Shown: positions 47,913 to 56,136 of the stretch, one piece after another
Position numbering within the stretch: position 1 is the stretch's first letter
Layout: each line of letters begins with the position of its first letter
From: Nonomuraea jiangxiensis
Lineage (GTDB): Bacteria; Actinomycetota; Actinomycetes; Streptosporangiales; Streptosporangiaceae
Direction of reading: 5' to 3'
DNA length: 64,000 nt
Assembly (NCBI RefSeq): GCF_900099965.1
Contig: NZ_FNDJ01000010.1
Location: 310,001-374,000, forward strand
The notes under the pieces: generated by a model
The model's input: only the letters and a program-made list of their open reading frames with translations
Databases searched by the model: none
What the model was told of the DNA's origin: nothing
Position numbers and translations under genes: made by a program

Positions 47913-48575
47913 TCACCTGGCGCGCTTGCGCAACCCCTCGATGTCGTGGATCACCACGCGCCGCCGGCCGGTCTCGATCAGCCCGCGGTCGCGCAACGTC
48001 CGCAGCGCCTTGCTCACGGCCTCGCGGGAGGAGCCCGTCCAGCCCGCCAGCTCGTCCTGTGACAGCGGCAGAGCCACCCGTACCCCGCTGTTGGTCATCT
48101 CCCCGTAGCGGTCGGCCAGCTCCAGCAGGCGCGTGGCCACCCGGCCCGTGGTGTCGAAGGCGCCGTACTCGATCCGCTTGCGGTCGGCGTCGCGGACCTT
48201 TCCGGTGATCAGCTTCATCAGCAGGACGGCGACTCTCCCATGGCGCTCCAGGAAGGCGGGGAAGTCGCGTACGACGATGCCCGAGATCGGCTCCAGGGCG
48301 GTCACCGTGGCCGAGCGGGGAGAGCCGTCGATGGCGGAGAACTCGCCGAGCAGCCCGCCTGCCCCGCGTACGGCCAGCACCACCTCGGTGCCGCTGCTCG
48401 TGTGCGAGGAGACCTTGACCCGGCCCTCTGTCAGCACGAGCACCCAGTCGGACGTGTCGCCCTCGGTCATCACGACCGTGCCACGATCCCACCTCCGGGG
48501 TCGCCCGGCCCCGCGCAGGGCCTCGACCTCCTCTTTCGTGAGCATGGTCAGGAACTCGCCGGGCTCAACATCCAT
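47913..48575 (-). CDS. CRP/FNR-family cyclic-nucleotide-responsive regulator
   Basis: A 220-residue regulator. Residues 25-120 form the cNMP-binding barrel, with a phosphate-binding cassette 'GEFSAIDGSPRSATVTAL' that keeps Glu and the Arg-Ser pair used by E. coli CRP for cAMP. A C-helix links to the helix-turn-helix 'LSQDELAGWTGSSREAVSKA'. There is no Cys cluster as in FNR. It lies 33 bases downstream of a class III cyclase gene on the same strand, so ligand synthesis and sensing are coexpressed. It could activate or repress; no target is defined here. Confidence 0.92.
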   Translation of the reverse strand: MDVEPGEFLTMLTKEEVEALRGAGRPRRWDRGTVVMTEGDTSDWVLVLTEGRVKVSSHTSSGTEVVLAVRGAGGLLGEFSAIDGSPRSATVTALEPISGIVVRDFPAFLERHGRVAVLLMKLITGKVRDADRKRIEYGAFDTTGRVATRLLELADRYGEMTNSGVRVALPLSQDELAGWTGSSREAVSKALRTLRDRGLIETGRRRVVIHDIEGLRKRAR

Positions 48576-48608
48576 GCGCCTGATTATGTCGGTACATGCA
48601 CCGACCTT

Positions 48609-50642
48609 CTATGGCAAGTCTGTCAAAACATAGGCCGCGACAAGCTCTTCTTTACCTTTGAGGCTGAGCGGGCCCAGGGGTTCGACCTTCGCGCCGGGGC
48701 CCAGTTGCCGGTACGTCGTCTCGCCGATGACCACCGTGCCCGGCACGGCGATGCCCTCCAGCCTGGCGGCCACGTTCACGCAGTCGCCCATCGCGTTGAA
48801 GCCGCGCAGCTCCGGGCTGCCGATGTTGCCGACCAGCGCGGGGCCGGTGTTGATGCCCACCCGGAACGTCGGCCACTGGACCTGGTCCACCCGCTTCCAG
48901 GCCATCTCCTCGGCCACCTCGGCGGCGGCCCGCTGCATGGCGAGCGCGGCCCTGCAGGCGGCCCGCGCGTGCCCGTCCTGCCTGGCGGGGGCGTTGAACA
49001 GGGCCAGCAGCGCGTCGCCGACGAACTGGACGATCGTGCCGCCGTTCTCCAGGATGCAGGGGACGGCGGCCGTGTGATAGCGGTTGAGCATCTCGACGAT
49101 CTCGCCGGGCGTGACCTGCTCCGAGAACGTCGTGAAGCCCTTGAGGTCGGCGAAGAGCGCGGTCAGCTCCTTCAGCTCGCCGCCCAGCGCCGCCTGCCCG
49201 GGGTCTGCCAGCAGGGCGTGCGCCACGTCGGGCGACATGTACTGGTGGAACAGCGTGTGGAGCTCCTGGTAGAGGCGGGCGTTCTCCAGCGAGATGGACA
49301 GCTGCCCGGCCAGCGTCGCGGCCAGCGCCTCGTCCTGCCGGGTGTGGCCGACGGGCACCTCCAGCACGCCCGCGAGCTTGCCCTTGACGGTCAGCGGGAA
49401 GGCGAGCAGGTTGTCGCGCTTGACCGGGTTGTTGTCGGCGAACTGGTAGTCGCGCGAGCCGATTTGCGTCCTGCCCTCGGCCACCAGGGCGATCTTGACG
49501 TCGCCGTAGGCCTGCCGGACCCGTTCGAGCGAGCTGGTCAGCAGCTCGTCCTCGGGCAGCCCGATCCGGGTCTGGGCGCTCACCGCCACCAAGGCGGACA
49601 GCCGCTGCGACAGCTCCCGCTCGTTGGCCAGTGCCTCGCCCGCCCGGTCGAGCACCGCCGCCTGGCCCTCGTTGAGCCGGAACTTGCCCGACAGCCGGGT
49701 CGCGGCCAGCGGCTCGCCCCGCCGTACGTGCTCGACGACCTCCTCCAGCGCCCGGTCGTAGTCCTGCTGGATCCTCGCCACGGTCGCCGACAGCGCCACC
49801 GAGTCGAACAGACCCGCGCTCGACCCCTCCCGCCGGAACTGCAGGTAGGCGCTGTAGGCCACGAACACGAAGGCCAGGGTGAGCAGCAGGTGCCACTCCC
49901 ACCAGGACAGGTGCCAGTTGAGCTGGGACATTCCGGCGATCATGGCCTCGGCCAGCAGGGCGTAGGCGGTGATCAGGCTGATCAGCATGGCCGAGGGCCG
50001 GCGCTTGTGCAGCCGGAACATCATCACGCTGCCCACCCCGTACAGCACCAGGCCGGGGATGGAGGCGATGACCAGCCAGTCGACCGGCGAGATCATCGGC
50101 GGCTCACTGAGCGGGGTCAGGCCGGGGACCAGCGACGCGACGCCCCAGATCAGCATGAAGCCGAGGAGCGCCGAGCGGACGACGTACTGGGACGCAAGGA
50201 CGGTCGCGGCCGCGCGCTCGCCCAGCGGCAGCGCGGAGGTGAGCGCGAACACGCTCGCGATCGTGAGCCCCACCTGCTGGCCCAGGTCGAAGCCGAGCGA
50301 CCCGGTCGGCAGGATGATCTGCGGGGTGGCCAGTCCGTGCAGGAAGAAGAATCCCGCGCTGCTCAGGAAGACCATGGACACGAGGAACAATCGCGCGTCC
50401 TGGCGCCGTCGCGACGCCTCGCTGATCAGCAGGCCGAGCACCACGTTGATCCCGGCCACCGTGATGATCATCGCGAAGTGGCCGACGTTGTGCTGCCAGA
50501 CGAGGTTGATGTCCGGCTGGGCCAGCAGCAGCCAGAGCCCGAGCAGCGGCAGGACCAGATGAATGGCCCAGACCACGCCGCGTACGGGCTGAGTCGCCGG
50601 AGGAAGATATGGGGCAGGGGTTGACACAGACCGATTATCCAC
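48609..50642 (-). CDS. Membrane-bound class III nucleotide cyclase with GAF domain
   Basis: A 677-residue sensor cyclase. About seven transmembrane helices fill residues 25-265, then a helical linker, a GAF domain (around 335-465) and the class III catalytic domain (475-677). Metal-binding Asp residues are in 'LFADLKGFTTFSE' and 'FVGDALLALF', and the transition-state Asn and Arg are in 'GDCVNVAARLE', so it should be active. The two base-selecting positions read Gln ('VQFVGD') and Asn ('FNAMGD') by eye, not the Lys and Asp/Thr of adenylate cyclases, so the product could be cAMP or another cNMP. GTG 50642 is the likely start. The CRP-type gene follows directly. Confidence 0.9.
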   Translation of the reverse strand: MDNRSVSTPAPYLPPATQPVRGVVWAIHLVLPLLGLWLLLAQPDINLVWQHNVGHFAMIITVAGINVVLGLLISEASRRRQDARLFLVSMVFLSSAGFFFLHGLATPQIILPTGSLGFDLGQQVGLTIASVFALTSALPLGERAAATVLASQYVVRSALLGFMLIWGVASLVPGLTPLSEPPMISPVDWLVIASIPGLVLYGVGSVMMFRLHKRRPSAMLISLITAYALLAEAMIAGMSQLNWHLSWWEWHLLLTLAFVFVAYSAYLQFRREGSSAGLFDSVALSATVARIQQDYDRALEEVVEHVRRGEPLAATRLSGKFRLNEGQAAVLDRAGEALANERELSQRLSALVAVSAQTRIGLPEDELLTSSLERVRQAYGDVKIALVAEGRTQIGSRDYQFADNNPVKRDNLLAFPLTVKGKLAGVLEVPVGHTRQDEALAATLAGQLSISLENARLYQELHTLFHQYMSPDVAHALLADPGQAALGGELKELTALFADLKGFTTFSEQVTPGEIVEMLNRYHTAAVPCILENGGTIVQFVGDALLALFNAPARQDGHARAACRAALAMQRAAAEVAEEMAWKRVDQVQWPTFRVGINTGPALVGNIGSPELRGFNAMGDCVNVAARLEGIAVPGTVVIGETTYRQLGPGAKVEPLGPLSLKGKEELVAAYVLTDLP

Positions 50643-50713
50643 TTGCGATCGCCATCACCAATGCGTCGTTTTACTCATCCAGATCACCAAATATTCGGCT
50701 GACGGCGGCACGC

Positions 50714-50746
50714 AAAAAGGGCCGGCACGAGAACTCGTGCCGGCCC
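50714..50746 (-). terminator. Intrinsic terminator after purL
   Basis: A perfect 13-bp stem (GGGCCGGCACGAG at 50719-50731 with 50734-50746) and a 2-base spacer forming the loop with its neighbours, followed on the minus strand by TTTTT (50714-50718). It starts 31 bases past the purL stop and is the strongest terminator in the window. Confidence 0.88.
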
Positions 50747-50777
50747 CTGAACGAACCTCATCCGAACTCAGGGCACC

Positions 50778-53048
50778 CTAGCCGAACAGCGCGGGCAGGG
50801 TGGCCGCGTGCGTCTCCCGCAGCTCCGCCACGGGGACCTCGAAGACGTCCTCGACCACCAGCGAGGTCCCGCCGGTGACGCCGAGGCCGTAGCACGGCAC
50901 GTCGTGGCGCCCGCACAGCGACGCGAACTCGGTGTAGGCCTCCGGCCGCACCACGACCAGCGCCCGCGCGGCCGACTCGCTGAACAGGTCGGTGAAGGCG
51001 TCGCCGTTGAGGGTCACCGTGGCGCCGACGCCGCGCGCCAGGCAGGACTCGGCGAGGGCGATGGCCAGCCCGCCGTCCGACAGGTCGTGCGAGCCCTCCA
51101 GCAGCCCCCGCCGGGCGGCCTCCACCAGCACGGTCGCCAGCGCCTGCTCGGCGTCCAGGTCGGCCTGCGGCGGCAGCCCGCCGAGGTGGCGGTGGTCCAC
51201 GTGGGCCCACTCCGAGCCGCCGAACTCCTCGTGCGTGTCACCGAGCAGCACCACCCGCAGCCCCTCGGCCACGAACCCGGTGGGCACCCGCCTGGCCACA
51301 TCGTCGATGACGCCGAGCACGCCGACGACCGGCGTGGGGTGGATGGCGGTCGCCCCGGTCTGGTTGTAGAAGGAGACGTTGCCGCCGGTCACCGGCACGC
51401 CCAGGGCCCGGCAGGCGTCCGCGAGCCCGCGCGTGGCCTCGGCGAACTGCCACATGACCTCCGGGTCCTCCGGGGAGCCGAAGTTGAGGCAGTTGGTGAC
51501 GGCCAGCGGCTTGGCGCCGGTGACGGCCACGTTGCGGTAGGCCTCCGCCAGCGCGAGCTGCGCCCCCGCGTAAGGGTCGAGCTTGGCGTAACGCCCGTTG
51601 CCGTCGGTGGCCAGCGCCAGCCCGCGCGTCGTGGGCTCCGCGCCCGCCATCACCTCGGAGACCCGCAGCATTCCGGCGTCGGCCGGCTGGGCCAGCACGG
51701 TGTTGGAGCGCACGTAGCGGTCGTACTGGGAGGTCACCCACTCCTTGGAGGCCAGGTTGGCCGAGCCGAGCAGCCGGAGCAGGGTCTCGCGCAGGTCCGC
51801 CGGCCGCTCCAGCCGGTCGGGGGTGTCGGCGTTGAGCGCGGCCTGGCCGACCGGCTCGTGGTACGGGCGCTCGTAGACGGGCCCGTCGTCGGCCGCGGTG
51901 CCCGGCGGGATGTCCACGATGACCTCGCCGTCCCACGTCATGACCAGGCGGCCGGTGTCGGTCACCTCGCCGATGACGGTGGCGGGCACGTCCCACTTCT
52001 CGCAGATCGTCATGAACGCGGGGATGTCGTCCGGCCGCACCACGGCCATCATGCGCTCCTGCGACTCGCTCATGAGGATCTCCTCGGGCCTGAGCGAGGG
52101 ATCGCGGAGCGGGACGAGGTTGAGGTCGACGTGCATGCCGCCGGTGCCCTTGGCGGCCAGCTCGGTCGTGGCGCAGGAGACGCCGGCCGCGCCGAGGTCC
52201 TGGATGCCCACGACCACGTCGGCGGCGTAGAGCTCCAGGCAGCACTCGATGAGCAGCTTCTCCATGAACGGGTCGCCGACCTGGACGGCGGGCCGCTTGG
52301 CCGCGGACTCGTCCTCGAAGGTCGCCGAGGCCAGGACGCTCGCCCCGCCGATGCCGTCGGGACCGGTGGAGGCGCCGAACAGCACCACCTTGTTGCCCGG
52401 CCCGGGGGCGGTGGCCAGCTTGATCTGGTCCTTGCGGAGCAGGCCCACGCACAGGGCGTTGACCAGGGGGTTGCCGATGTAGCAGGGGTCGAAGACGACC
52501 TCGCCGCCGATGTTGGGCAGGCCCAGGCAGTTTCCGTAGCTGCCGATGCCCTCGACCACGCCCGGCAGGACCCGGCGGGTGTCCGGGGCGTCGGCGGCGC
52601 CGAAGCGCAGCGCGTCCATGACGGCCACCGGGCGCGCGCCCATCGACATGATGTCGCGCACGATCCCGCCGACGCCGGTGGCCGCGCCCTGGTGCGGCTC
52701 GACGTAGGACGGGTGGTTGTGCGACTCGATCTTGAACGTGGCCGCCCAGCCGTCGCCGATGTCCACCACCCCGGCGTTCTCGCCCATGCCCACGAGCAGC
52801 GCGTCGGACTTGGGGGCCTTGGTGGCGAACTGCCGCAGGTGCACCTTGGACGACTTGTACGAGCAGTGCTCGGACCACATGACGCTGTAGATGGCCAGCT
52901 CGGAGCCGGTGGGACGGCGGCCCAGGATCTCCTTGACCCGGTCGTACTCGTCCCGCTTCATGCCCAGCTCGGCGAACGGCATCTGCTCGTCCGGCGACCC
53001 GGCCGCCCGCCGCACACTGTCCACGGTGTTGCCGGTCCGCTCGCTCAT
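50778..53048 (-). CDS. purL: Phosphoribosylformylglycinamidine synthase II
   Basis: A 756-residue small-type PurL, the synthetase subunit that turns FGAR into FGAM with ammonia from PurQ. It shows 'ELAIYSVMWSEHCSYKSSKV' (ATP-binding), 'ATFKIESHNHPSYVEPHQGA', 'ARPVAVMDALRFG' and 'QDLGAAGVSCATTELA', with two AIRS-like halves. At this length it needs PurS and PurQ, both of which are nearby. Its start overlaps the purQ stop by 4 bases (ATGA), implying coupled translation. A strong terminator follows. Confidence 0.98.
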   Translation of the reverse strand: MSERTGNTVDSVRRAAGSPDEQMPFAELGMKRDEYDRVKEILGRRPTGSELAIYSVMWSEHCSYKSSKVHLRQFATKAPKSDALLVGMGENAGVVDIGDGWAATFKIESHNHPSYVEPHQGAATGVGGIVRDIMSMGARPVAVMDALRFGAADAPDTRRVLPGVVEGIGSYGNCLGLPNIGGEVVFDPCYIGNPLVNALCVGLLRKDQIKLATAPGPGNKVVLFGASTGPDGIGGASVLASATFEDESAAKRPAVQVGDPFMEKLLIECCLELYAADVVVGIQDLGAAGVSCATTELAAKGTGGMHVDLNLVPLRDPSLRPEEILMSESQERMMAVVRPDDIPAFMTICEKWDVPATVIGEVTDTGRLVMTWDGEVIVDIPPGTAADDGPVYERPYHEPVGQAALNADTPDRLERPADLRETLLRLLGSANLASKEWVTSQYDRYVRSNTVLAQPADAGMLRVSEVMAGAEPTTRGLALATDGNGRYAKLDPYAGAQLALAEAYRNVAVTGAKPLAVTNCLNFGSPEDPEVMWQFAEATRGLADACRALGVPVTGGNVSFYNQTGATAIHPTPVVGVLGVIDDVARRVPTGFVAEGLRVVLLGDTHEEFGGSEWAHVDHRHLGGLPPQADLDAEQALATVLVEAARRGLLEGSHDLSDGGLAIALAESCLARGVGATVTLNGDAFTDLFSESAARALVVVRPEAYTEFASLCGRHDVPCYGLGVTGGTSLVVEDVFEVPVAELRETHAATLPALFG

Positions 53049-53725
53049 GCGTTCACCAGGTTCTTCAGGATGGACGTGAAGAAGCCGAGACCGTCGGTGC
53101 TCGGGGCGCCGACGAGCTCCTCGACCGCGTGCTCGGGGTGCGGCATGAGGCCGACCACGTTGCCCGCCTCGTTGCGGATGCCCGCGATGTCGTTGAGCGA
53201 GCCGTTGGGGTTGCCGAGATAGCGGACGACCACGTGGCCGCCCGCTTCGAGCGCGGCCAGCGTGTCGTCGGAGGCCACGTAGCGGCCCTCACCGTGCTTG
53301 ATCGGCAGCACGATCTCCTGGTCCTGGTCGAAGGAGTTGGTCCACGCGGTCGCGGGCTGCTCGATCCTGACCCGCTGGTCCCGGCACACGTAGTGGAGGG
53401 ACCCGTTGCGGGTCAGCGCGCCGGGCAGCAGGTGCGCCTCGCACAGGATCTGGAACCCGTTGCACGTGCCCAGCACGGGCAGCCCGGCCCTGGCGGCCGG
53501 GACGAGCTCCTCCATGAGCGGCGCGAACCGCGAGATGGCCCCGCAGCGCAGGTAGTCGCCGTAGGAGAAGCCGCCCGGCAGGAACACGGCGTCGACTCCC
53601 CTGAGGTCGTGGTCGGCGTGCCACAGCGGGACCGCCTCCGCGCCCACGAGCCGCACGGCTCTGGCGGCGTCCTGGTCGTCGAGAGTTCCTGGAAACGTGA
53701 CTACGCCCACACGGGCAGCGCTCAT
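53045..53725 (-). CDS. purQ: Phosphoribosylformylglycinamidine synthase I (glutaminase)
   Basis: A 226-residue class I glutamine amidotransferase that feeds ammonia to PurL. The nucleophile is in 'VLGTCNGFQILCEAHLLPGA' and the His/Glu of the triad in 'GLMPHPEHAVEEL'. 'FLPGGFSYGDYLRCGAISRF' is the PurQ-specific loop. AAGGGG before ATG 53725 supports the start; an in-frame extension of 11 codons is less likely. It overlaps purL by 4 bases. On its 5' side the expected purS is displaced by an RsbW-like gene. Confidence 0.97.
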   Translation of the reverse strand: MSAARVGVVTFPGTLDDQDAARAVRLVGAEAVPLWHADHDLRGVDAVFLPGGFSYGDYLRCGAISRFAPLMEELVPAARAGLPVLGTCNGFQILCEAHLLPGALTRNGSLHYVCRDQRVRIEQPATAWTNSFDQDQEIVLPIKHGEGRYVASDDTLAALEAGGHVVVRYLGNPNGSLNDIAGIRNEAGNVVGLMPHPEHAVEELVGAPSTDGLGFFTSILKNLVNA

Positions 53726-53890
53726 GACAGTCGTCCCCTTCGAGGAATGCGCACGCACGCGCCACCGTCACTTCGGGGTCGACAGTGGTTGGCGGCGGTG
53801 TACTCAGGTTATCGGGTGCCGCCGGATGCTCCGCAACCGTCGGGCTGTCATGGAAGGGCCAGGTCAGGCGAGCAGGTCAGGCGGGCCGGG

Positions 53891-54331
53891 TCACACCGCG
53901 GCCAGCGCGCGTGGACGGGCCCGCGCGTCGTCGTCCCAGTCGAGCTGCTTGCTCAGGTGAACGGTGGTGCCACCGCGACCGGGAGTGATGCCGAAATGAA
54001 TCTCGTCGACCACGGAGCGCATGATCAGCAGGCCGCGGCCGTTCTCGGTGTCTGGAGGGGGAAAGCGCAGCGGCATCGAGGGCATGCCGTCGCCGTTGTC
54101 CGCGACGCGCACGTCGCAGCGGCCGGAGCCGATCGCAGCCGTCACTTCGTAGCGGTTGGCGGGCCCTCCGTGCCGGACCGCATTGGAGCACGCCTCAGAG
54201 ACGGCCAGCAACATGTCGGCGATGCACGTCTCGCTCACGTTGAGTGAACGCATGGCGTCGCCAAGCACTCGCCTGACCATCGGTATGCCGATCGCATCCC
54301 GAGGCAGTGCCAACGAGAACTCAATATCCAC
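53891..54331 (-). CDS. RsbW-like ATP-binding protein (HATPase_c_2)
   Basis: A 146-residue GHKL-type kinase domain like anti-sigma factor kinases. The N box is 'ADMLLAVSEACSNAVRHG', the G1 box 'VADNGDGM' and the G2 box 'NGRGLLIMRSVVDEI'. Such single-domain proteins bind a sigma factor or phosphorylate an antagonist; Streptomyces genomes hold dozens of orphans. No antagonist or sigma gene adjoins it. It is placed, on the same strand, between purS and purQ, which are normally adjacent. The 165-base gap to purQ suggests purQ has its own promoter. Confidence 0.88.
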   Translation of the reverse strand: MDIEFSLALPRDAIGIPMVRRVLGDAMRSLNVSETCIADMLLAVSEACSNAVRHGGPANRYEVTAAIGSGRCDVRVADNGDGMPSMPLRFPPPDTENGRGLLIMRSVVDEIHFGITPGRGGTTVHLSKQLDWDDDARARPRALAAV

Positions 54332-54501
54332 CGGACTCCTCCGGGCGCCAGAATGTTACCTGGAGTAGGTTTCCCTGAGAAATCGGGGCTAACCGCAAAA
54401 TCACGCTGTTGTTATTTAGTGTTGGCACGCCCGTGGCATTGTGGCACGTCGGAACCCCCACTTTAAGCCTCTGAGGGTAAGTCAGTGGATCAATTGTGCT
54501 T

Positions 54502-54747
54502 CTACCCCTCAACCCGGACGGTGTAGTCCTCGATCACGGTGTTGGCGAGCAGAGTCTCGGCCATCTTCCGCACTTCGCCGAGTGCCGCCTCGTCGGCCGG
54601 GCCTTCCAGCTCGACCTCGAAGCGCTTGCCCTGCCGGACGGCCGAGACACCGGAGAAACCCAGCCTGGGCAGGGCCCTGGCGATCGCCCGGCCCTGCGGG
54701 TCGAGGATCTCGGGCTTCAGCATGACGTCTACGATGACGCGCGCCAC
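54502..54747 (-). CDS. purS: Phosphoribosylformylglycinamidine synthase subunit PurS
   Basis: An 81-residue small subunit that bridges PurQ and PurL. 'ARVIVDVMLKPEILDPQGRA' and 'VRQGKRFEVELEGPADEAAL' match PurS along the full length. GTG 54747 has AGGAGG 7 bases upstream. It is the first of the purS / HATPase / purQ / purL run on the minus strand and is divergent from the 2-oxoacid dehydrogenase operon. Confidence 0.95.
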   Translation of the reverse strand: MARVIVDVMLKPEILDPQGRAIARALPRLGFSGVSAVRQGKRFEVELEGPADEAALGEVRKMAETLLANTVIEDYTVRVEG

Positions 54748-54973
54748 TGCGTTCCTCCTGGGAGCGGCGGTGATTGGGAAGGACAGCCTACCGGCGTGGT
54801 GTGGCTGCCGATGCAACGGGAACGGGGAGAACATGGGGCTTGCGCGCAGGGCCATGACGTCTGCCACGATGGCCCCAAACGCGTGCGAACTATCACCAAG
54901 TGGTTCGGCGCTCGAAAGGCTGGCCCCGAGTGGCAACCCCATCGGCACCGGCCCTGATCGCACAGGAGTGGCA

Positions 54974-55048
54974 ATGACCGAGCCAGTCGAGGTCATCAAG
55001 GAGCACAGCACTTTCGTCATGGGGCCGGCGACGAAGGGGGCCGCATGA
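54974..55048 (+). CDS. 24-codon leader ORF coupled to the E1-alpha gene
   Basis: ATG 54974 is preceded by AGGAG at 5-base spacing, and the frame runs 24 codons to a TGA that overlaps the E1-alpha ATG (ATGA). The peptide starts MTEPVEVIKEHSTFVMG. The good SD and the overlap suggest it is translated and that ribosomes reinitiate into the dehydrogenase gene. It lacks a run of Ile/Leu/Val codons, so classical attenuation is not obvious. It may instead be a relic of a longer N-terminus. No homology is known to me. Confidence 0.55.
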   Translation: MTEPVEVIKEHSTFVMGPATKGAA

Positions 55049-56136
55049 CCACCGACGCCTCTCGCGGTGCAGACGCACCCCCGGAGCTCGTCCAGTTGCT
55101 CACCCCGGAGGGGGAGCGGGTCGAGCATCCCGACTACGACATCGACCTGACCCCGGAGGAGATCCGATCGCTCTATCGCGACCTGGTGCTCGTCCGGCGC
55201 GTCGACCTGGAGGCCGTGGCCCTGCAGCGGCAGGGCGAGCTCGGCATCTGGGCCTCGCTGCTGGGTCAGGAGGCCGCGCAGATCGGCTCAGGCCGCGCGC
55301 TGACCGACACCGACATGGCCTTCCCCACCTATCGCGAGCACGGCGTGGCCTGGTGCCGCGGTGTGGACCCGGTCAAGCTGCTGGGGCTGTTCAGGGGGGT
55401 CAACCACGGCGGGTGGGACCCCAAGGAGCACAACTTCCACCTGTACACGATCGTGATCGGCAGCCAGACGCTGCACGCGGTCGGCTATGCGATGGGCATC
55501 CAGCGCGACGACGCGAGCGCCGCCACCATCGTCTACTTCGGTGACGGGGCCACCTCCCAGGGCGACGTCAACGAGTCGTTCATCTGGGCCAGCGTGTTCA
55601 ACGCGCCGATCGTCTTCTTCTGCCAGAACAACCAGTGGGCCATCTCCGAGCCGCTGGAGAAACAGACCCGCATCCCGCTGTACCGCCGGGCCTCCGGCTT
55701 CGGCTTCCCCGGGATCAGAGTGGATGGAAATGACGTGTTCGCCTGCCTGGCCGTGACGCGCAAGGCACTCGACGCCGCCCGTACGGGCCAGGGCCCGACG
55801 CTCATCGAGGCCTTCACCTACCGGATGGGCGCCCACACCACCACCGACGACCCGACCCGCTACCGGGTCGCCAGCGAGCTGGAGGCGTGGAAGCTCAAGG
55901 ACCCGATCGAGCGGGTCAAGTCCTACCTGTTCAAGAACGAGCAGGCCGACCAGGCGTTCTTCGACTCCGTGGACGGCGAGGCCGACCAGCTCGGCGCCGA
56001 CCTGCGCCGGCGGTGCCTGGCCATGCCGGACCCCGAGCCGCTGGACATCTTCGACCACGTCTACAGCGAGCCCCACGCCCTGGTGGAGCAGGAGCGCGCC
56101 CAGTTCGCCGGCTATCTGGAGGGGTTCGAGAAATGA
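55045..56136 (+). CDS. 2-oxoacid dehydrogenase E1 component, alpha subunit
   Basis: A 363-residue thiamine diphosphate enzyme subunit that decarboxylates pyruvate or branched-chain oxoacids. The ThDP motif is 'VYFGDGATSQGDVNES' ending in 'FCQNNQWAISEP', and 'YRMGAHTTTDDPTRY' is the phosphorylation-loop region. The last fits branched-chain and pyruvate E1alpha alike; the N-terminal 'VQLLTPEGERVEHPDYDIDL' is seen in actinobacterial members. Its ATG overlaps the 24-codon leader by 4 bases and its stop overlaps E1-beta by 4 bases, so the genes are coupled. Branched-chain substrates are favoured by the nearby vdh, but this is inference. Confidence 0.92.
   Translation: MTTDASRGADAPPELVQLLTPEGERVEHPDYDIDLTPEEIRSLYRDLVLVRRVDLEAVALQRQGELGIWASLLGQEAAQIGSGRALTDTDMAFPTYREHGVAWCRGVDPVKLLGLFRGVNHGGWDPKEHNFHLYTIVIGSQTLHAVGYAMGIQRDDASAATIVYFGDGATSQGDVNESFIWASVFNAPIVFFCQNNQWAISEPLEKQTRIPLYRRASGFGFPGIRVDGNDVFACLAVTRKALDAARTGQGPTLIEAFTYRMGAHTTTDDPTRYRVASELEAWKLKDPIERVKSYLFKNEQADQAFFDSVDGEADQLGADLRRRCLAMPDPEPLDIFDHVYSEPHALVEQERAQFAGYLEGFEK

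Noticed and set aside
54974..55048. Branched-chain attenuator peptide
   Set aside because: The 24 codons hold only scattered Val and Ile and no alternative hairpins are evident, so classical attenuation is not supported.
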